NCBI RefSeq assembly: GCF_009176305.1
Contig: NZ_BLAJ01000004.1
Location: 372,001 to 436,000, forward strand
Origin: Martinezella dioscoreae
GTDB lineage: Bacteria; Pseudomonadota; Alphaproteobacteria; Rhizobiales; Rhizobiaceae
Direction: 5' to 3'
Length of the DNA stretch: 64,000 bases
In this document: positions 8,316 through 17,025 of the stretch, piece by piece
Position numbering within the stretch: position 1 is the stretch's first letter
Layout: each line of letters opens with the position of its first letter
The notes under the pieces: generated by a model
Database searches by the model: none
Told to the model about the DNA's origin: nothing
Seen by the model: the letters and a program-made list of their open reading frames with translations, nothing else
Made by a program: the position numbers and the translations under genes

Positions 8316-9541
8316 GAGGCGACCAGACGTCAAAGGTGATCGCGCTTTTCCCATGGGGAGACGTCATCGAAGAATTTCTCGATCCGATCGGGCTTGAACT
8401 TCAGGATTTCGTCGAGCGGATGACGGGAGGCTGGCTGTTCGGCTATGCGGCGGCACTGGGTTCGGCCGGCCACAAGCCGATCATCGTCTGTGCATCGGAG
8501 CGAGTGAACAGGATTGAGTGCTATGAGCACCCCGGCCCGGGCACGCCGATCTGGGTCGCACCGGCAAAGCGGCCACGCCAGGGCCATTCCCCTGCCGCCT
8601 ATAGCCTGCGGCGCTGGTCTGCAACGCCGCTTTCAGCCTTCCGCGAGATTCTTTGCCGCTCCAAATGCGATCTGCTGCTTGCCCAAGAGTATGAATATAC
8701 GCGCTTCGATGCGCTGGCATGGCTGGCACGAGGCTTGGACCTCCCACTCTATGCCACCTTTCAGGGAGGGGATCGCACGCTGTCCTGGGTCGAGGCCGCT
8801 GCAAGACGGCTTTCGCTGCGCGCGTGCCGCGGCCTGATCGTTGCGTCTTCCGCGGAGCGTGAGCGTCTTGCCAGGGCCTATCCACGCATTGCTCCCAATA
8901 TAGCGAATATCCCCAATCCGCTGGCTACCCAGGAATGGTACGCGATGGATCGCGGCGAGGCGCGAGCAAATCTTGGCCTGCCGCGGGATTGCTTCATCGT
9001 CGTCAATCATGGGCGCATCGATATCCGCCGCAAGGGGCTCGATGTGCTTCTCAAGGCCTGGGAACGCTTCGCCGGTGTTTCTGCGTGCCGATTGGTGATC
9101 ATTGGCTCGGGTCAGGACAATGATGCTTTCGCCAAACTCGTTCGCGCAAGCGAACTGGCGAACGTGCAATGGTTGTCCGGCTACATGACGGACCGAACCT
9201 TGATCCGCCGCTGGCTATCGGCCGCGGACGTCTATGTAACGGCTTCCCGTATCGAGGGCATGCCGGTCGCGCCATTGGAAGCCATGGCCTGCGGCCTTCC
9301 CGTCATCGCTTCGGATGCACAAGGCCTGCCGGACATTCTCATCGACGGCGAGGCCTCGGGCGGCCTGATGGTCGCGCAGGAACAGCCCGACGAAATCGCG
9401 TCGGCCTTGGCGAGATTGAAAGATGATGAAGCTCTTCGCGCGCGATTGGGTGCCGCCGCCCGACGGCGGGTGATGGAAAAATTTTCGATAGAAGCGGTTG
9501 GCGCCGCTCTCGACGAGTTTCTGACAACGGCACGCAGGTAA
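8312..9541 (+). CDS. Family 4 (GT-B) glycosyltransferase (409 aa)
   Basis: The C-terminal half has the GT4 signature: GRIDIRRKGLDVLLKAWE, VIIGSGQD, WLSGYMTD, and the EX7E-type donor motif in SRIEGMPVAPLEAMACGLPV. The N-terminal half is the less conserved acceptor domain. ATG 8312 overlaps the preceding stop; an upstream extension to 8069 is open but lies wholly inside the methyltransferase gene. It is the last gene of the rightward operon and ends 3 bases from the stop of the convergent galE gene. It probably completes the repeat unit or caps the glycan; the linkage is unknown. Confidence 0.88.
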   Translation: MRGDQTSKVIALFPWGDVIEEFLDPIGLELQDFVERMTGGWLFGYAAALGSAGHKPIIVCASERVNRIECYEHPGPGTPIWVAPAKRPRQGHSPAAYSLRRWSATPLSAFREILCRSKCDLLLAQEYEYTRFDALAWLARGLDLPLYATFQGGDRTLSWVEAAARRLSLRACRGLIVASSAERERLARAYPRIAPNIANIPNPLATQEWYAMDRGEARANLGLPRDCFIVVNHGRIDIRRKGLDVLLKAWERFAGVSACRLVIIGSGQDNDAFAKLVRASELANVQWLSGYMTDRTLIRRWLSAADVYVTASRIEGMPVAPLEAMACGLPVIASDAQGLPDILIDGEASGGLMVAQEQPDEIASALARLKDDEALRARLGAAARRRVMEKFSIEAVGAALDEFLTTARR

Positions 9542-9544
9542 GGA

Positions 9545-10519
9545 TCACATCCGGTCGCGATACCAGGCGAGCGCCGTCTCGATAATCCTTTCGATGCTGG
9601 AATGCCTGGGCACCCATCCAAGCTCTCGCTCGGCCTTATCGGCCGCAGCCACAAGAGCCGGTGGGTCGCCGGCCCTGCGGGGACCATAGGCGACCGGAAG
9701 GCTGCGTCCACAAATGCGGCTGACGGCATCGACCAATTCCCTAACGGTCGTTCCGTTGCCGGTGCCGAGGTTGTAGATGTGTACACCCTCATCCCGCAAC
9801 AGCTTCTCTCCACCAAGGACATGAGCCTGCGCGAGATCGCTGACGTGGATGTAGTCGCGGATGGCCGTTCCGTCGCGCGTGTCGAAATCGGTGCCGTTCA
9901 TGGTGAAGGTTCGGCCCGGTCTGATCGCCGCTTCTATGGCGAGCGGCACGACATGCGTCTCGGGCTCGTGCCGTTCACCGATCTCGCCATCGGGATCGCA
10001 GCCGGCCGCATTGAAATATCGCAGCATCACCGCGTTGAGGCCGTGGGCGCGCGAGAAATCCTCCACTATCCGCTCGATCATGAACTTCGACCATCCATAG
10101 GGATTGATCGGCCACTGCGGATGGGTCTCGTCAATCGGGGTGCGGCTCGGAATGCCATAGGATGCGCAGGTGCTTGAAAAGATCAGCCTGTTGACGCCCG
10201 CTTTGAGCATTTCCTCGATGAGAACCAGCGTCCCGAATGTGTTGTTCCGATAGTAGAGTTCGGGAAACTCGACGGATTCGCCGACATAGGCATAGGCCGC
10301 GAAATGGGCGACCACATCCGGACGGTATTGGCGTAACGTCGCCGCCACCGCCTCGGCGTCGGCAATGTCGCCCTCGACCAGCGGCCCCCATTTCACGGCG
10401 TCACGCCAGCCGCGGGAGAGATTGTCGTAGGTGACAACCGACCATCCAGCCTTTGCGAAGGCCTTGCAGCAATGCGATCCGATATAGCCGGCTCCGCCGG
10501 TGACAAGGACCGTCTTCAT
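9545..10519 (-). CDS. galE: UDP-glucose 4-epimerase
   Basis: Extended SDR of the GalE/ExoB type, 324 residues. NAD motif TGGAGYIGSHCCKAF at the N-terminus, catalytic Ser/Tyr region FSSTCASYG followed by NPYGWSKFMIE (YxxxK), substrate-loop LRYFNAAGCDPDG, and the typical YIHVSDLAQAH. The enzyme interconverts UDP-glucose and UDP-galactose (or N-acetyl forms) and supplies UDP-galactose to glycosyltransferases. It is translationally coupled to the upstream decarboxylase gene (4-bp overlap) and convergent with the glycosyltransferase operon. Many rhizobia hold another galE elsewhere, so this copy is probably dedicated to the cluster. Confidence 0.92.
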   Translation of the reverse strand: MKTVLVTGGAGYIGSHCCKAFAKAGWSVVTYDNLSRGWRDAVKWGPLVEGDIADAEAVAATLRQYRPDVVAHFAAYAYVGESVEFPELYYRNNTFGTLVLIEEMLKAGVNRLIFSSTCASYGIPSRTPIDETHPQWPINPYGWSKFMIERIVEDFSRAHGLNAVMLRYFNAAGCDPDGEIGERHEPETHVVPLAIEAAIRPGRTFTMNGTDFDTRDGTAIRDYIHVSDLAQAHVLGGEKLLRDEGVHIYNLGTGNGTTVRELVDAVSRICGRSLPVAYGPRRAGDPPALVAAADKAERELGWVPRHSSIERIIETALAWYRDRM

Positions 10520-11490
10520 TCGGCGGCGATCGCGTGCGAACGGCCAGACGAAAGCAGTTCCTCGAAATAGGCGATCGTTTTGCCAAGCCCGGCTTTCAAC
10601 TGAACCTTCGGTTTCCAGCCGAGTTCGCGCGACGCGACCCCGATATCCGGCTGCCGTTGCCTGGGATCATCGGCCGGCAGTGGCAGGTATTTTATCGCCG
10701 AGCGGCTGCCGGTCAGTTCTATCGCGAGATTGGCAAGTTCCAGCATCGTAAACTCCGCCGGGTTGCCGAGATTGATCGGGCCTGTGATCTCGTCCTTTGT
10801 TCCCATCAGGCGAACCAGGCCATCGATAAGATCGTCGACATAGCAGAACGAGCGCGTCTGCTGGCCGCTGCCATAGACCGTTATCGGCTTGTTCTGCAGC
10901 GCCTGCACGATGAAGTTGGAGACGACGCGGCCGTCATCGGGACGCATCCTTGGGCCATAGGTGTTGAAGATGCGCGCCACCTTGATCCGTAGCCGGTGTT
11001 GACGCCAGTAATCGAAGAACAGGGTCTCCGCGCAGCGCTTGCCCTCGTCGTAGCAGGAGCGCGGGCCTATCGGGTTCACCCGGCCCCAATACTCCTCCTG
11101 TTGGGGATGGATCTCGGGATCGCCATAGACTTCGGATGTCGAGGCCTGGAGGATCTTGGCGCCGACCCGCTTGGCGAGGCCAAGCATGTTGATCGCGCCG
11201 TGGACGCTGGTCTTGGTGGTCTGCACCGGATCGAACTGATAGTGAACCGGGCTCGCGGGACAGGCGAGATTGTAGATCTCGTCGACCTCCACATAAAGGG
11301 GAAAGGTAATGTCGTGGCGGACGATTTCGAAAGATCTGCTATCGAGCAGATGCGAGACATTGCTTTTCCGTCCTGTAAAAAAATTATCGACGCAGATAAC
11401 CTCGTGTTTTTCCCGCAAAAGCCGTTCGCATAGGAAGGAGCCGAGAAAACCTGCGCCGCCGGTAACTAGGATTCGCTTTGTTTGCTGCAT
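10516..11490 (-). CDS. UDP-glucuronate decarboxylase-like SDR (UDP-xylose synthase)
   Basis: Extended SDR, 324 residues: TGGAGFLGSFLCERLL NAD motif, NLACPASPVHYQ, the STSEVYGDPEIHPQ strand, CYDEGKR (YxxxK: SCYDEGKRCAE), and FNTYGPRMRPDDGRVVSNFI. This set, in particular the CPASPxHYQ and YDEGKR blocks, is that of UDP-xylose synthases, which convert UDP-glucuronate to UDP-xylose. dTDP-glucose 4,6-dehydratases are more distant. The ATG at 11490 lies downstream of the right copy of the repeated element (11526-11746), so it is likely co-expressed with the glycosyltransferase operon. It implies a pentose-containing glycan. Confidence 0.88.
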   Translation of the reverse strand: MQQTKRILVTGGAGFLGSFLCERLLREKHEVICVDNFFTGRKSNVSHLLDSRSFEIVRHDITFPLYVEVDEIYNLACPASPVHYQFDPVQTTKTSVHGAINMLGLAKRVGAKILQASTSEVYGDPEIHPQQEEYWGRVNPIGPRSCYDEGKRCAETLFFDYWRQHRLRIKVARIFNTYGPRMRPDDGRVVSNFIVQALQNKPITVYGSGQQTRSFCYVDDLIDGLVRLMGTKDEITGPINLGNPAEFTMLELANLAIELTGSRSAIKYLPLPADDPRQRQPDIGVASRELGWKPKVQLKAGLGKTIAYFEELLSSGRSHAIAAE

Positions 11491-11525
11491 GACGGTTATC
11501 TCGCCACTGGTGGCGTGATATCGCC

Positions 11526-11746
11526 GCCGTCGGAAACTATGTCGGATGCCGGGGCTGGGATGCCGCTTTCAAGGACGCCGTTGATATTCATCGACCTTCT
11601 CCGCATGCATTACGACAGCGGCCGGGTATCCGACCGCTTCCATCGCCGGAAACAACTGGCGCAAAGGCCCGGGCGATCCATGGCATTAGGACCAAAGATT
11701 GCATCTTCGGGCCTAGGTCCTGTCGTGGATTGGACTTTAGTCCGAT
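11526..11746 (-). repeat. Right copy of the ~220-bp upstream element, inverted
   Basis: Read on the minus strand this is the same element as 1988-2207. The three boxes are kept in order and spacing: GGACTAAAGTCC (11732-11743, a perfect 5-bp inverted repeat around AA), GGACCTAGGCCC (11709-11720) and GGTCCTAATGCC (11682-11693), with centres 23 and 27 bp apart as in the left copy. It precedes the UDP-xylose synthase/galE operon by ~35 bases. The region between the boxes and the gene also holds the conserved ATGCATGCGGAGA block. It is most likely a promoter with an operator array for one shared regulator, which is not encoded nearby. Confidence 0.75.
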
Positions 11747-11855
11747 GGAAGCCGAAAGCCTTCCGGACGGCAGCATGGCGGGCATCGCGTCCTGGCTGCC
11801 AATGATCGATTGATCGGCCCTGGATTGGCTGACATAGTGCCGCCGCTATCCGACC

Positions 11856-12725
11856 ATGCCACGCGAAGACCTATCAATGACCGACTCCGCTGCTAATTCC
11901 TTTTCGCCCGTTTCCGCTCGCCCGTTGGCGAAGATCAGCCTGAAATGGGGCATGGTCGAGGAGCCTTCGCTCTCCATCCTGGAGAAGTTCCAGCTCCTGC
12001 GGGATCTCGGCTATGACGGGGTCGAGCTCGATGCGCCCAATGACCTGCCGCTCGACGAAGTTCTGAATGCCCGCGACAAGACTGGGCTCGCTATCCCCGG
12101 CTTCGTCAATGCGGTGCACTGGAAGCGTCCGCTGACGGATCCCGATCCATCGGCACGCCAGGCTTGTGTCGATTCGATGATCAAGGCTCTGCATGATGCG
12201 AAGCTCTATGGCGCGACGACGGTGCTGCTCGTTCCCGGCATTGTCAATGCGGGCACCAGTTACAAGACCGCTTACGCGAGAGCTCGCGAGGAAATCGCCA
12301 GGATCCTGCCCGCCGCGGAAGAGAGTGGCGTATCGATCGCGCTCGAAAACGTGTGGAACGACTTTCTGCTAAGCCCCCTTGAGGCGGCGGATTTCATCGA
12401 TCGCTTCCGCCATCCGAAGCTCGGCTGGTATTTCGATGTCGGCAATGTACTTCGCTACGGCCGGCCGACCCATTGGATCGAGGCGCTCGGCAAACGCATC
12501 CTGAAAATCGACATCAAGGAATACAGCCTGGAAAAGATGAACAGCGAAGGCCCATGGAAGGGCTTCGATGTCGAACTGGGCGAGGGCGACTGCGATTGGG
12601 CCGCGGTCAACAAGGCCCTGTCTGATATTGGCTATTCCGGCTGGGCCTCCCTCGAGGTGCCGGGAGGCGACCGACAGCGCCTCGCCGATTTGAAGAAGCG
12701 CGTCGATCGGATCGCCGCGCTGTGA
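11856..12725 (+). CDS. Sugar isomerase/epimerase-like TIM-barrel protein (289 aa)
   Basis: AP-endonuclease-2/xylose-isomerase-like TIM barrel of the hydroxypyruvate isomerase/L-ribulose-5-phosphate 3-epimerase type. Likely metal ligands are Glu in IALENVWND, Asp in YFDVGN and Glu in SLEVPGGD; the usual His of the HxKD strand is replaced (KIDIKEY). The start is unsure: ATG 11856 or ATG 11877, neither with a strong ribosome site. It is convergent with a second protein of the same fold, 26 bp away. Both next to a GMC oxidoreductase suggests a sugar or glycoside oxidation route. Substrate not assignable. Confidence 0.82.
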   Translation: MPREDLSMTDSAANSFSPVSARPLAKISLKWGMVEEPSLSILEKFQLLRDLGYDGVELDAPNDLPLDEVLNARDKTGLAIPGFVNAVHWKRPLTDPDPSARQACVDSMIKALHDAKLYGATTVLLVPGIVNAGTSYKTAYARAREEIARILPAAEESGVSIALENVWNDFLLSPLEAADFIDRFRHPKLGWYFDVGNVLRYGRPTHWIEALGKRILKIDIKEYSLEKMNSEGPWKGFDVELGEGDCDWAAVNKALSDIGYSGWASLEVPGGDRQRLADLKKRVDRIAAL

Positions 12726-12750
12726 TGGCTGGATTGCAAGCGCGCGATGG

Positions 12751-13638
12751 TCAGCGGCCGGCGGCGGCCGCAAACATTGCCTTCGCATTCTTCAGGCCGG
12801 TTTCGCAGCCAAATTGCGTTGGCTCGTTGCCTTCATATTCCAGCGAGACGAAGCCGTCATAGCCCGAGGCGACGATGTCCTCGATGATGGACCTGACGGG
12901 CAGGTCGCCATAGCCGAAGACCGAGCCGCGGATTGCCTGGCCGCCGATCGTCCGCAGCCAGTCCGCGCCAGGCGCTGACTGGCGCACATAGAAATCCTTG
13001 AGGTGGATGAAACTTGCATGAGAGAGGCAGGCACGCGTCCCCGTGAGCGGATTCTCGTCGACGCAGAGGAAATTGCCGATATCGACGGTCAGCCTGAAGC
13101 TCGGCAGATTGACGGCATGAAGAAGCCGCTTGATCCGCTCGCTGGAATTCATGAAGAACCCGTGATCCTCGACGCTGGTGGTCACGCCATAGCGCCCGGC
13201 ATGCGCGGCGAGCTCATGGGTGGCGTCGGCGATCGCCGGAAATGCCGCTTCGAACTGGCCGGGCTCCGTTGCGCGGAGCGACCAGGGCACGACATCGTGG
13301 CGCAGGAAGCGGACACCGAGCTTGTCGCAAAGCTCGACATAACGCTTCAGCCGGCCAAGCTGGAACGCGCGTTCGCCGTCATCAATGAAATTGCCGGACA
13401 TGCAGAGACCGGAAAGCGGGACGCCGTTTTTCTGGGACGCGCCCTTTAGCCGCTCCAGCATCTCCCCGTCATCGGCGAGTTCATATCGCAGGTCCTGCCC
13501 TTCGGGCGCCACGGAAAGCGTCGCCAGTTCGACATGATCGCCGCCATGTTTGCCGACCCAGGCAAAGACATCCTCGATCTGCATGGCGCCGCTCTGCATC
13601 AACGGACGGAAACTGTATGAACTCAGACCTACCTTCAT
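12751..13638 (-). CDS. Sugar isomerase/epimerase-like TIM-barrel protein (295 aa)
   Basis: Same superfamily as the convergent neighbour but a different subgroup. Metal ligands are all visible: Glu in TSVEDHG, Asp in LTVDIGNF, His in FIHLKDF and Glu in SLEYEGNE. ATG 13638 was chosen because GAGGAGAGG lies 4-5 nt upstream; the frame is open 14 codons further, but without a ribosome site. The family covers isomerases, 3-epimerases and 3-keto-glycoside lyases. It is divergent from the GMC oxidoreductase gene across a 121-bp gap, so the two likely share control and act on the same carbohydrate. Confidence 0.82.
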   Translation of the reverse strand: MKVGLSSYSFRPLMQSGAMQIEDVFAWVGKHGGDHVELATLSVAPEGQDLRYELADDGEMLERLKGASQKNGVPLSGLCMSGNFIDDGERAFQLGRLKRYVELCDKLGVRFLRHDVVPWSLRATEPGQFEAAFPAIADATHELAAHAGRYGVTTSVEDHGFFMNSSERIKRLLHAVNLPSFRLTVDIGNFLCVDENPLTGTRACLSHASFIHLKDFYVRQSAPGADWLRTIGGQAIRGSVFGYGDLPVRSIIEDIVASGYDGFVSLEYEGNEPTQFGCETGLKNAKAMFAAAAGR

Positions 13639-13759
13639 CGTGCCTCTCCTCGAGCTTTTCACAAAAACTTTGTTCGGCAACTTAACAATCCCGGTTGACT
13701 TCGGCTACGATACATCTTTGTTTGCAATCAAATTGATTTAAGAGTGGGGAATAGCAGGA

Positions 13760-15247
13760 ATGTCTCGTCAGTCCGCCGACGTCGTCATCATCGGAAGTGG
13801 CCCGACTGGCTCGGCCTATGCACGGGTCATCAGGAACGACTGGCCGGAAGCGCGTATCCTGATGGTGGAAGCCGGCCCGCAGATTTTGCCGCAAAAGGGC
13901 GCACATCTCGACAATATTCTCGATCTCGACGAGCGCGCGGCCTGCGAGGTGCGCGCCCAGGGCGGCGACCGCAGCCCGCGCATGCCAATCAACAAGGAAG
14001 AGTGGGAGGCCCGCCGCGCTGGCGGCTTCGATCATTCGTTGCTGCGCCGCTCGGGCCTTTTCATCGCCAATGACGCCGATGCCCAGGATGAGAACCTCTT
14101 CGCCGGCTTCTCGGCGGCCAATGTCGGCGGAATGGGCACCAAATGGTCGACCGGCACACCGGTGCCATCCGAGATCGAACTGGTGCCCTTCATCCCCACC
14201 GATGAGATGCATGAGGCCCTGGCCGTGTCGGCGCGATTGCTGGGTACCAACAAGGACCCACGTGCGGGCGATGTCGCGGCAATCGCCATGCGCGAGCGCC
14301 TGGGCGAGGTCTTCAATCCCGGTCGCTCACCCGATCGCTTCGTCCAGCCAATGCCACTCGCGGCAACGCCAGGTCCTGACGGCCTGCGCTATCATGGCAC
14401 TGACGTCGTTCTCGGCAACCTTGTCGACGAGCCCGAGGAGAGCTTTCATATTCTCTCTGAAACCGCCTGCCGCCGCGTGATCCATGAAAATGGTCATGTC
14501 ACGGGGGTTGAACTTGCCCGCGCCGGCTCGGAGGAAACCTTCATTGTCAAGGCCGGCACGGTCGTCGTTGCATGCGACTCGCTGCACTCCCCTCAGCTGC
14601 TCTACGCCTCTGGCATCCGCCCTGAAGCGCTCGGTCGCTACATCAACGACCACTATATCGTCTCGCAGATCACCGAGATGCAAACCGATGTGCCCATGAC
14701 CGCGATGAGCTGGATTCCGGCTACCAAGGATTTCCCCTATTCGGTCACCATCGCCCCGGCGAGCCTGCACTCGATGCCGCATGCCAGCGACATGAGCGGC
14801 CAGCCGATTGGCATGGGCGTTTTCGTGCCCTCCGATATCAGCGCCGACAACCGTGTCACCTTCGATGACGATCGCCGTGACTGGCTCGGGCTGCCGGCTA
14901 TTTCCATCCATTGGCGTCAGTCGGAGGGCGACAAGGCGCGCCTCGAAGAGGCCAAGGGCCATGCCCAGCGAATTTCCGCCATTATCGGTCGCCCGGCGCC
15001 CGGTTTTGCCACCTTCGTGCAGCCGGTCGGCTCGTCGCTGCATTATCAGGGCACGATCCGTATGGGCGAGCGCGACGATGGCACCAGCGTTTGCGACAGG
15101 AATTCCAAGGTCTGGGGCTTCGACAACCTCTATGTTGCCGGCAATGGGGTCATTCCCACGAAGACCGCCACAAACCCGACCCTGTTCAGCGTCGCTCTCG
15201 CCAGTATCGGCGCCACCCGGATCGCTGCCGCTCGCCGTATCGCCTGA
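13760..15247 (+). CDS. GMC-family FAD oxidoreductase (495 aa)
   Basis: N-terminal FAD dinucleotide motif VVIIGSGPTGSAYARVI at residues 7-23, an internal NVGGMGTKW segment, and the C-terminal GMC active-site part with SSLHYQGTIRMGER (candidate catalytic His) and AGNGVIPTKTATNPTLFSVA (candidate catalytic Asn). Layout and the LHYQGTIRMG block resemble bacterial pyranose oxidases and C-glycoside 3-oxidases more than alcohol or choline dehydrogenases. No signal peptide, so cytoplasmic. The ATG follows AGTGGGGAATAGCAGGA. Divergent from a TIM-barrel isomerase gene. A role in 3-oxidation of a sugar or glycoside followed by TIM-barrel elimination is plausible but inferred. Confidence 0.85.
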   Translation: MSRQSADVVIIGSGPTGSAYARVIRNDWPEARILMVEAGPQILPQKGAHLDNILDLDERAACEVRAQGGDRSPRMPINKEEWEARRAGGFDHSLLRRSGLFIANDADAQDENLFAGFSAANVGGMGTKWSTGTPVPSEIELVPFIPTDEMHEALAVSARLLGTNKDPRAGDVAAIAMRERLGEVFNPGRSPDRFVQPMPLAATPGPDGLRYHGTDVVLGNLVDEPEESFHILSETACRRVIHENGHVTGVELARAGSEETFIVKAGTVVVACDSLHSPQLLYASGIRPEALGRYINDHYIVSQITEMQTDVPMTAMSWIPATKDFPYSVTIAPASLHSMPHASDMSGQPIGMGVFVPSDISADNRVTFDDDRRDWLGLPAISIHWRQSEGDKARLEEAKGHAQRISAIIGRPAPGFATFVQPVGSSLHYQGTIRMGERDDGTSVCDRNSKVWGFDNLYVAGNGVIPTKTATNPTLFSVALASIGATRIAAARRIA

Positions 15248-15436
15248 TCGAGAGACCCGCTGAATTATTGAGGAAAAACTCGAGGGCCGATCTCGGCCCG
15301 CCAAGCCTTGCTGAAAGTGGTAGGTCTGCTGGACGATGTCAGGTCGCGTTCGACGCTATGGATCGATGATAGTGAAGGGGTGTGCGCCCTTATCGTCACC
15401 CAAAGGCGCCACCGTCGTCCACAGCAGATCGATCGA

Positions 15437-16675
15437 TCAGTAGACCAATCGCGCTCGTATCGTTCCCGGGATCTGGCGAAGCGTGTCGAGTATCTCATTC
15501 GCCGTTTGGCCAACGCCTTCGACCTCGATAACCACGTAACCCGTTTCGCCATGGGTCTGCAGGAACTCGCCGACGATATTCAACCCGCGCGACGAGAAGA
15601 TCGTATTCAGGCTGTTTAGGATACCCGGTCGATTTTCGTGAACATGGATGAAGCGCGTGCCGTTTGGACGCGGCGGCAACTGAACCTGGGGGAAGTTGAC
15701 CGCGCCGAGCGTCGAGCCGACATCGGAATATTCAACAAGCTTCCTGGAAACTTCCCTGCCGATACGCTCCTGGGCTTCTTCGGTCGATCCGCCGATATGC
15801 GGAGTGAGAATCACATTGTCCAAACCTTGCAGCGGCGTTTCGAAGCGTTCCTTGTTCGATGCCGGCTCCTTGGGGAACACGTCGACGGCCGCGCCGGCGA
15901 GGTGTCCCTCTTTCAAGACCTTCGCAAGCGCATCAAGATCGACCACGGTGCCGCGGGAGTTGTTGATGAAGAAGGCGCCCTTCTTCATCCTGCGCAGCTC
16001 GGCCTCGGTGATCATGTTCTGGGTCGAGCTGGTTTCGGGAACATGCATCGTCACGAAATCCGCGATTTCGAGCAACTCGCCAAGCGAAGCCATGGATTCC
16101 GAATTGCCGTGGCGAAGCTTGTCCGACGGATCGAAATAGCGAACGTTCATACCCATGCTTTCGGCAAGGACGCTCAGCTGCGAGCCGATATTGCCGTAGC
16201 CGACGATACCGAGCGTTTTTCCGCGCATCTCGCGACTGCCTTCGGCGGATTTGTCCCATCCACCTGCATGAGCCGAGGCCGAACGCGGGAAAATCCGCCT
16301 GGTCAGCATGATGATTTCCCCGATGACGAGTTCGGCGACCGAGCGCGTATTCGAATAGGGAGCGTTGAACACCGGTATCCCGCGCCGACGAGCCGAATCC
16401 AGATCGACCTGATTCGTTCCCACTGAAAAACAGCCGACCGCCATGAGCTTCTTGGCGGAGCCGAAAATCTCTTCTGTCAGCTGCGTGCGCGACCGGATGC
16501 CGATGATGTGTGCTTCTGAGATGTGGCTCTTGAGATCCTTGTCATCGAGGGCCTTCGGCAAATGGGTGAGATTGACGTAACCGGATGAGGCAAAATAGTC
16601 CACCGCACTCTGGCTGATCCCTTCCAGGAGAAGGACTGAAATCCGGTCACGGGGAAGAGAAAGTTGTGCGGTCAT
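15437..16675 (-). CDS. serA: D-3-phosphoglycerate dehydrogenase
   Basis: 2-hydroxyacid dehydrogenase of the SerA type, 412 residues. Substrate domain GIRSRTQLTEE and CFSVGTNQVDL; NAD domain GIVGYGNIGSQLSVLAESMG; catalytic Arg in NNSRGTVVD, Glu in VFPKEPAS and His in LTPHIGGSTEEAQ; a C-terminal ACT domain (VHENRPGILNSLNTIFSSRG). It oxidises 3-phosphoglycerate at the start of serine biosynthesis, with serine feedback through ACT. ATG 16675 is preceded by AAGG; an in-frame ATG seven codons earlier is less likely. It stands alone, convergent with the GMC gene. Many Rhizobiales have another serA on the chromosome, so this may be a paralog serving the local catabolic genes. Confidence 0.9.
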   Translation of the reverse strand: MTAQLSLPRDRISVLLLEGISQSAVDYFASSGYVNLTHLPKALDDKDLKSHISEAHIIGIRSRTQLTEEIFGSAKKLMAVGCFSVGTNQVDLDSARRRGIPVFNAPYSNTRSVAELVIGEIIMLTRRIFPRSASAHAGGWDKSAEGSREMRGKTLGIVGYGNIGSQLSVLAESMGMNVRYFDPSDKLRHGNSESMASLGELLEIADFVTMHVPETSSTQNMITEAELRRMKKGAFFINNSRGTVVDLDALAKVLKEGHLAGAAVDVFPKEPASNKERFETPLQGLDNVILTPHIGGSTEEAQERIGREVSRKLVEYSDVGSTLGAVNFPQVQLPPRPNGTRFIHVHENRPGILNSLNTIFSSRGLNIVGEFLQTHGETGYVVIEVEGVGQTANEILDTLRQIPGTIRARLVY

Positions 16676-16917
16676 TGAATTACCTTCGATCGTCAAATTC
16701 GATTAGGCCGACGTCGCTCGCCGCCACGACCACATGACTTAGACCATCCAAGGGACAGCGCAAGAGCAAACTCAATTCGCTCTGCAGAGAGGAGTTTTGT
16801 TCTAGCAAGTCACCATGGCGACGAGCCCATATTCATTCATCCCAGCGACCATTCCTAGCGCCATTCGGCCCCGATCTTTTCAACGTCGGAGTGTATTTGA
16901 ACCGGGCTAAAGTAAAA
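16676..16917. other. serA upstream region
   Basis: About 240 bases between the serA start and a decayed gene. No ORF with protein-like features is seen. The region must contain the serA promoter; A+T-rich bases lie near 16780-16810 (TTTTGTTCTAGCAAG), but I cannot place -35/-10 boxes with confidence. Confidence 0.35.
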
Positions 16918-17015
16918 TCGAGCCTTGCTACCGTGCCGACATCGACCACGACCGCGCAGACCTCCGGACCGATGCCGTCGCCATGAACGACGGCAATCTC
17001 TTACATATCCTTCAT
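16918..17015 (-). pseudogene. Relic N-terminus of an isopropylmalate/isocitrate/tartrate dehydrogenase-family gene
   Basis: Eleven bases downstream of the SDR stop, on the same strand, an ATG at 17015 reads MKDM, then a TAA, then EIAVVHGDGIGPEVCAVVVD. IAVxxGDGIGPEV is the hallmark N-terminus of the isopropylmalate/isocitrate/tartrate dehydrogenase family. The homology fades after about 30 codons and the frame stops shortly after, where the rest of a ~350-residue enzyme should be. So the second gene of the SDR operon has been deleted and its start nonsense-mutated. Confidence 0.7.
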
Positions 17016-17025
17016 CGCTGCCTCT

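Noticed and set aside
15248..15436. Weak hairpin around AAGGGGTGTGCGCCCTT as the terminator of the convergent GMC and serA genes
   Set aside because: The stem is only about five base pairs and there is no T-run, so it is not supportable.
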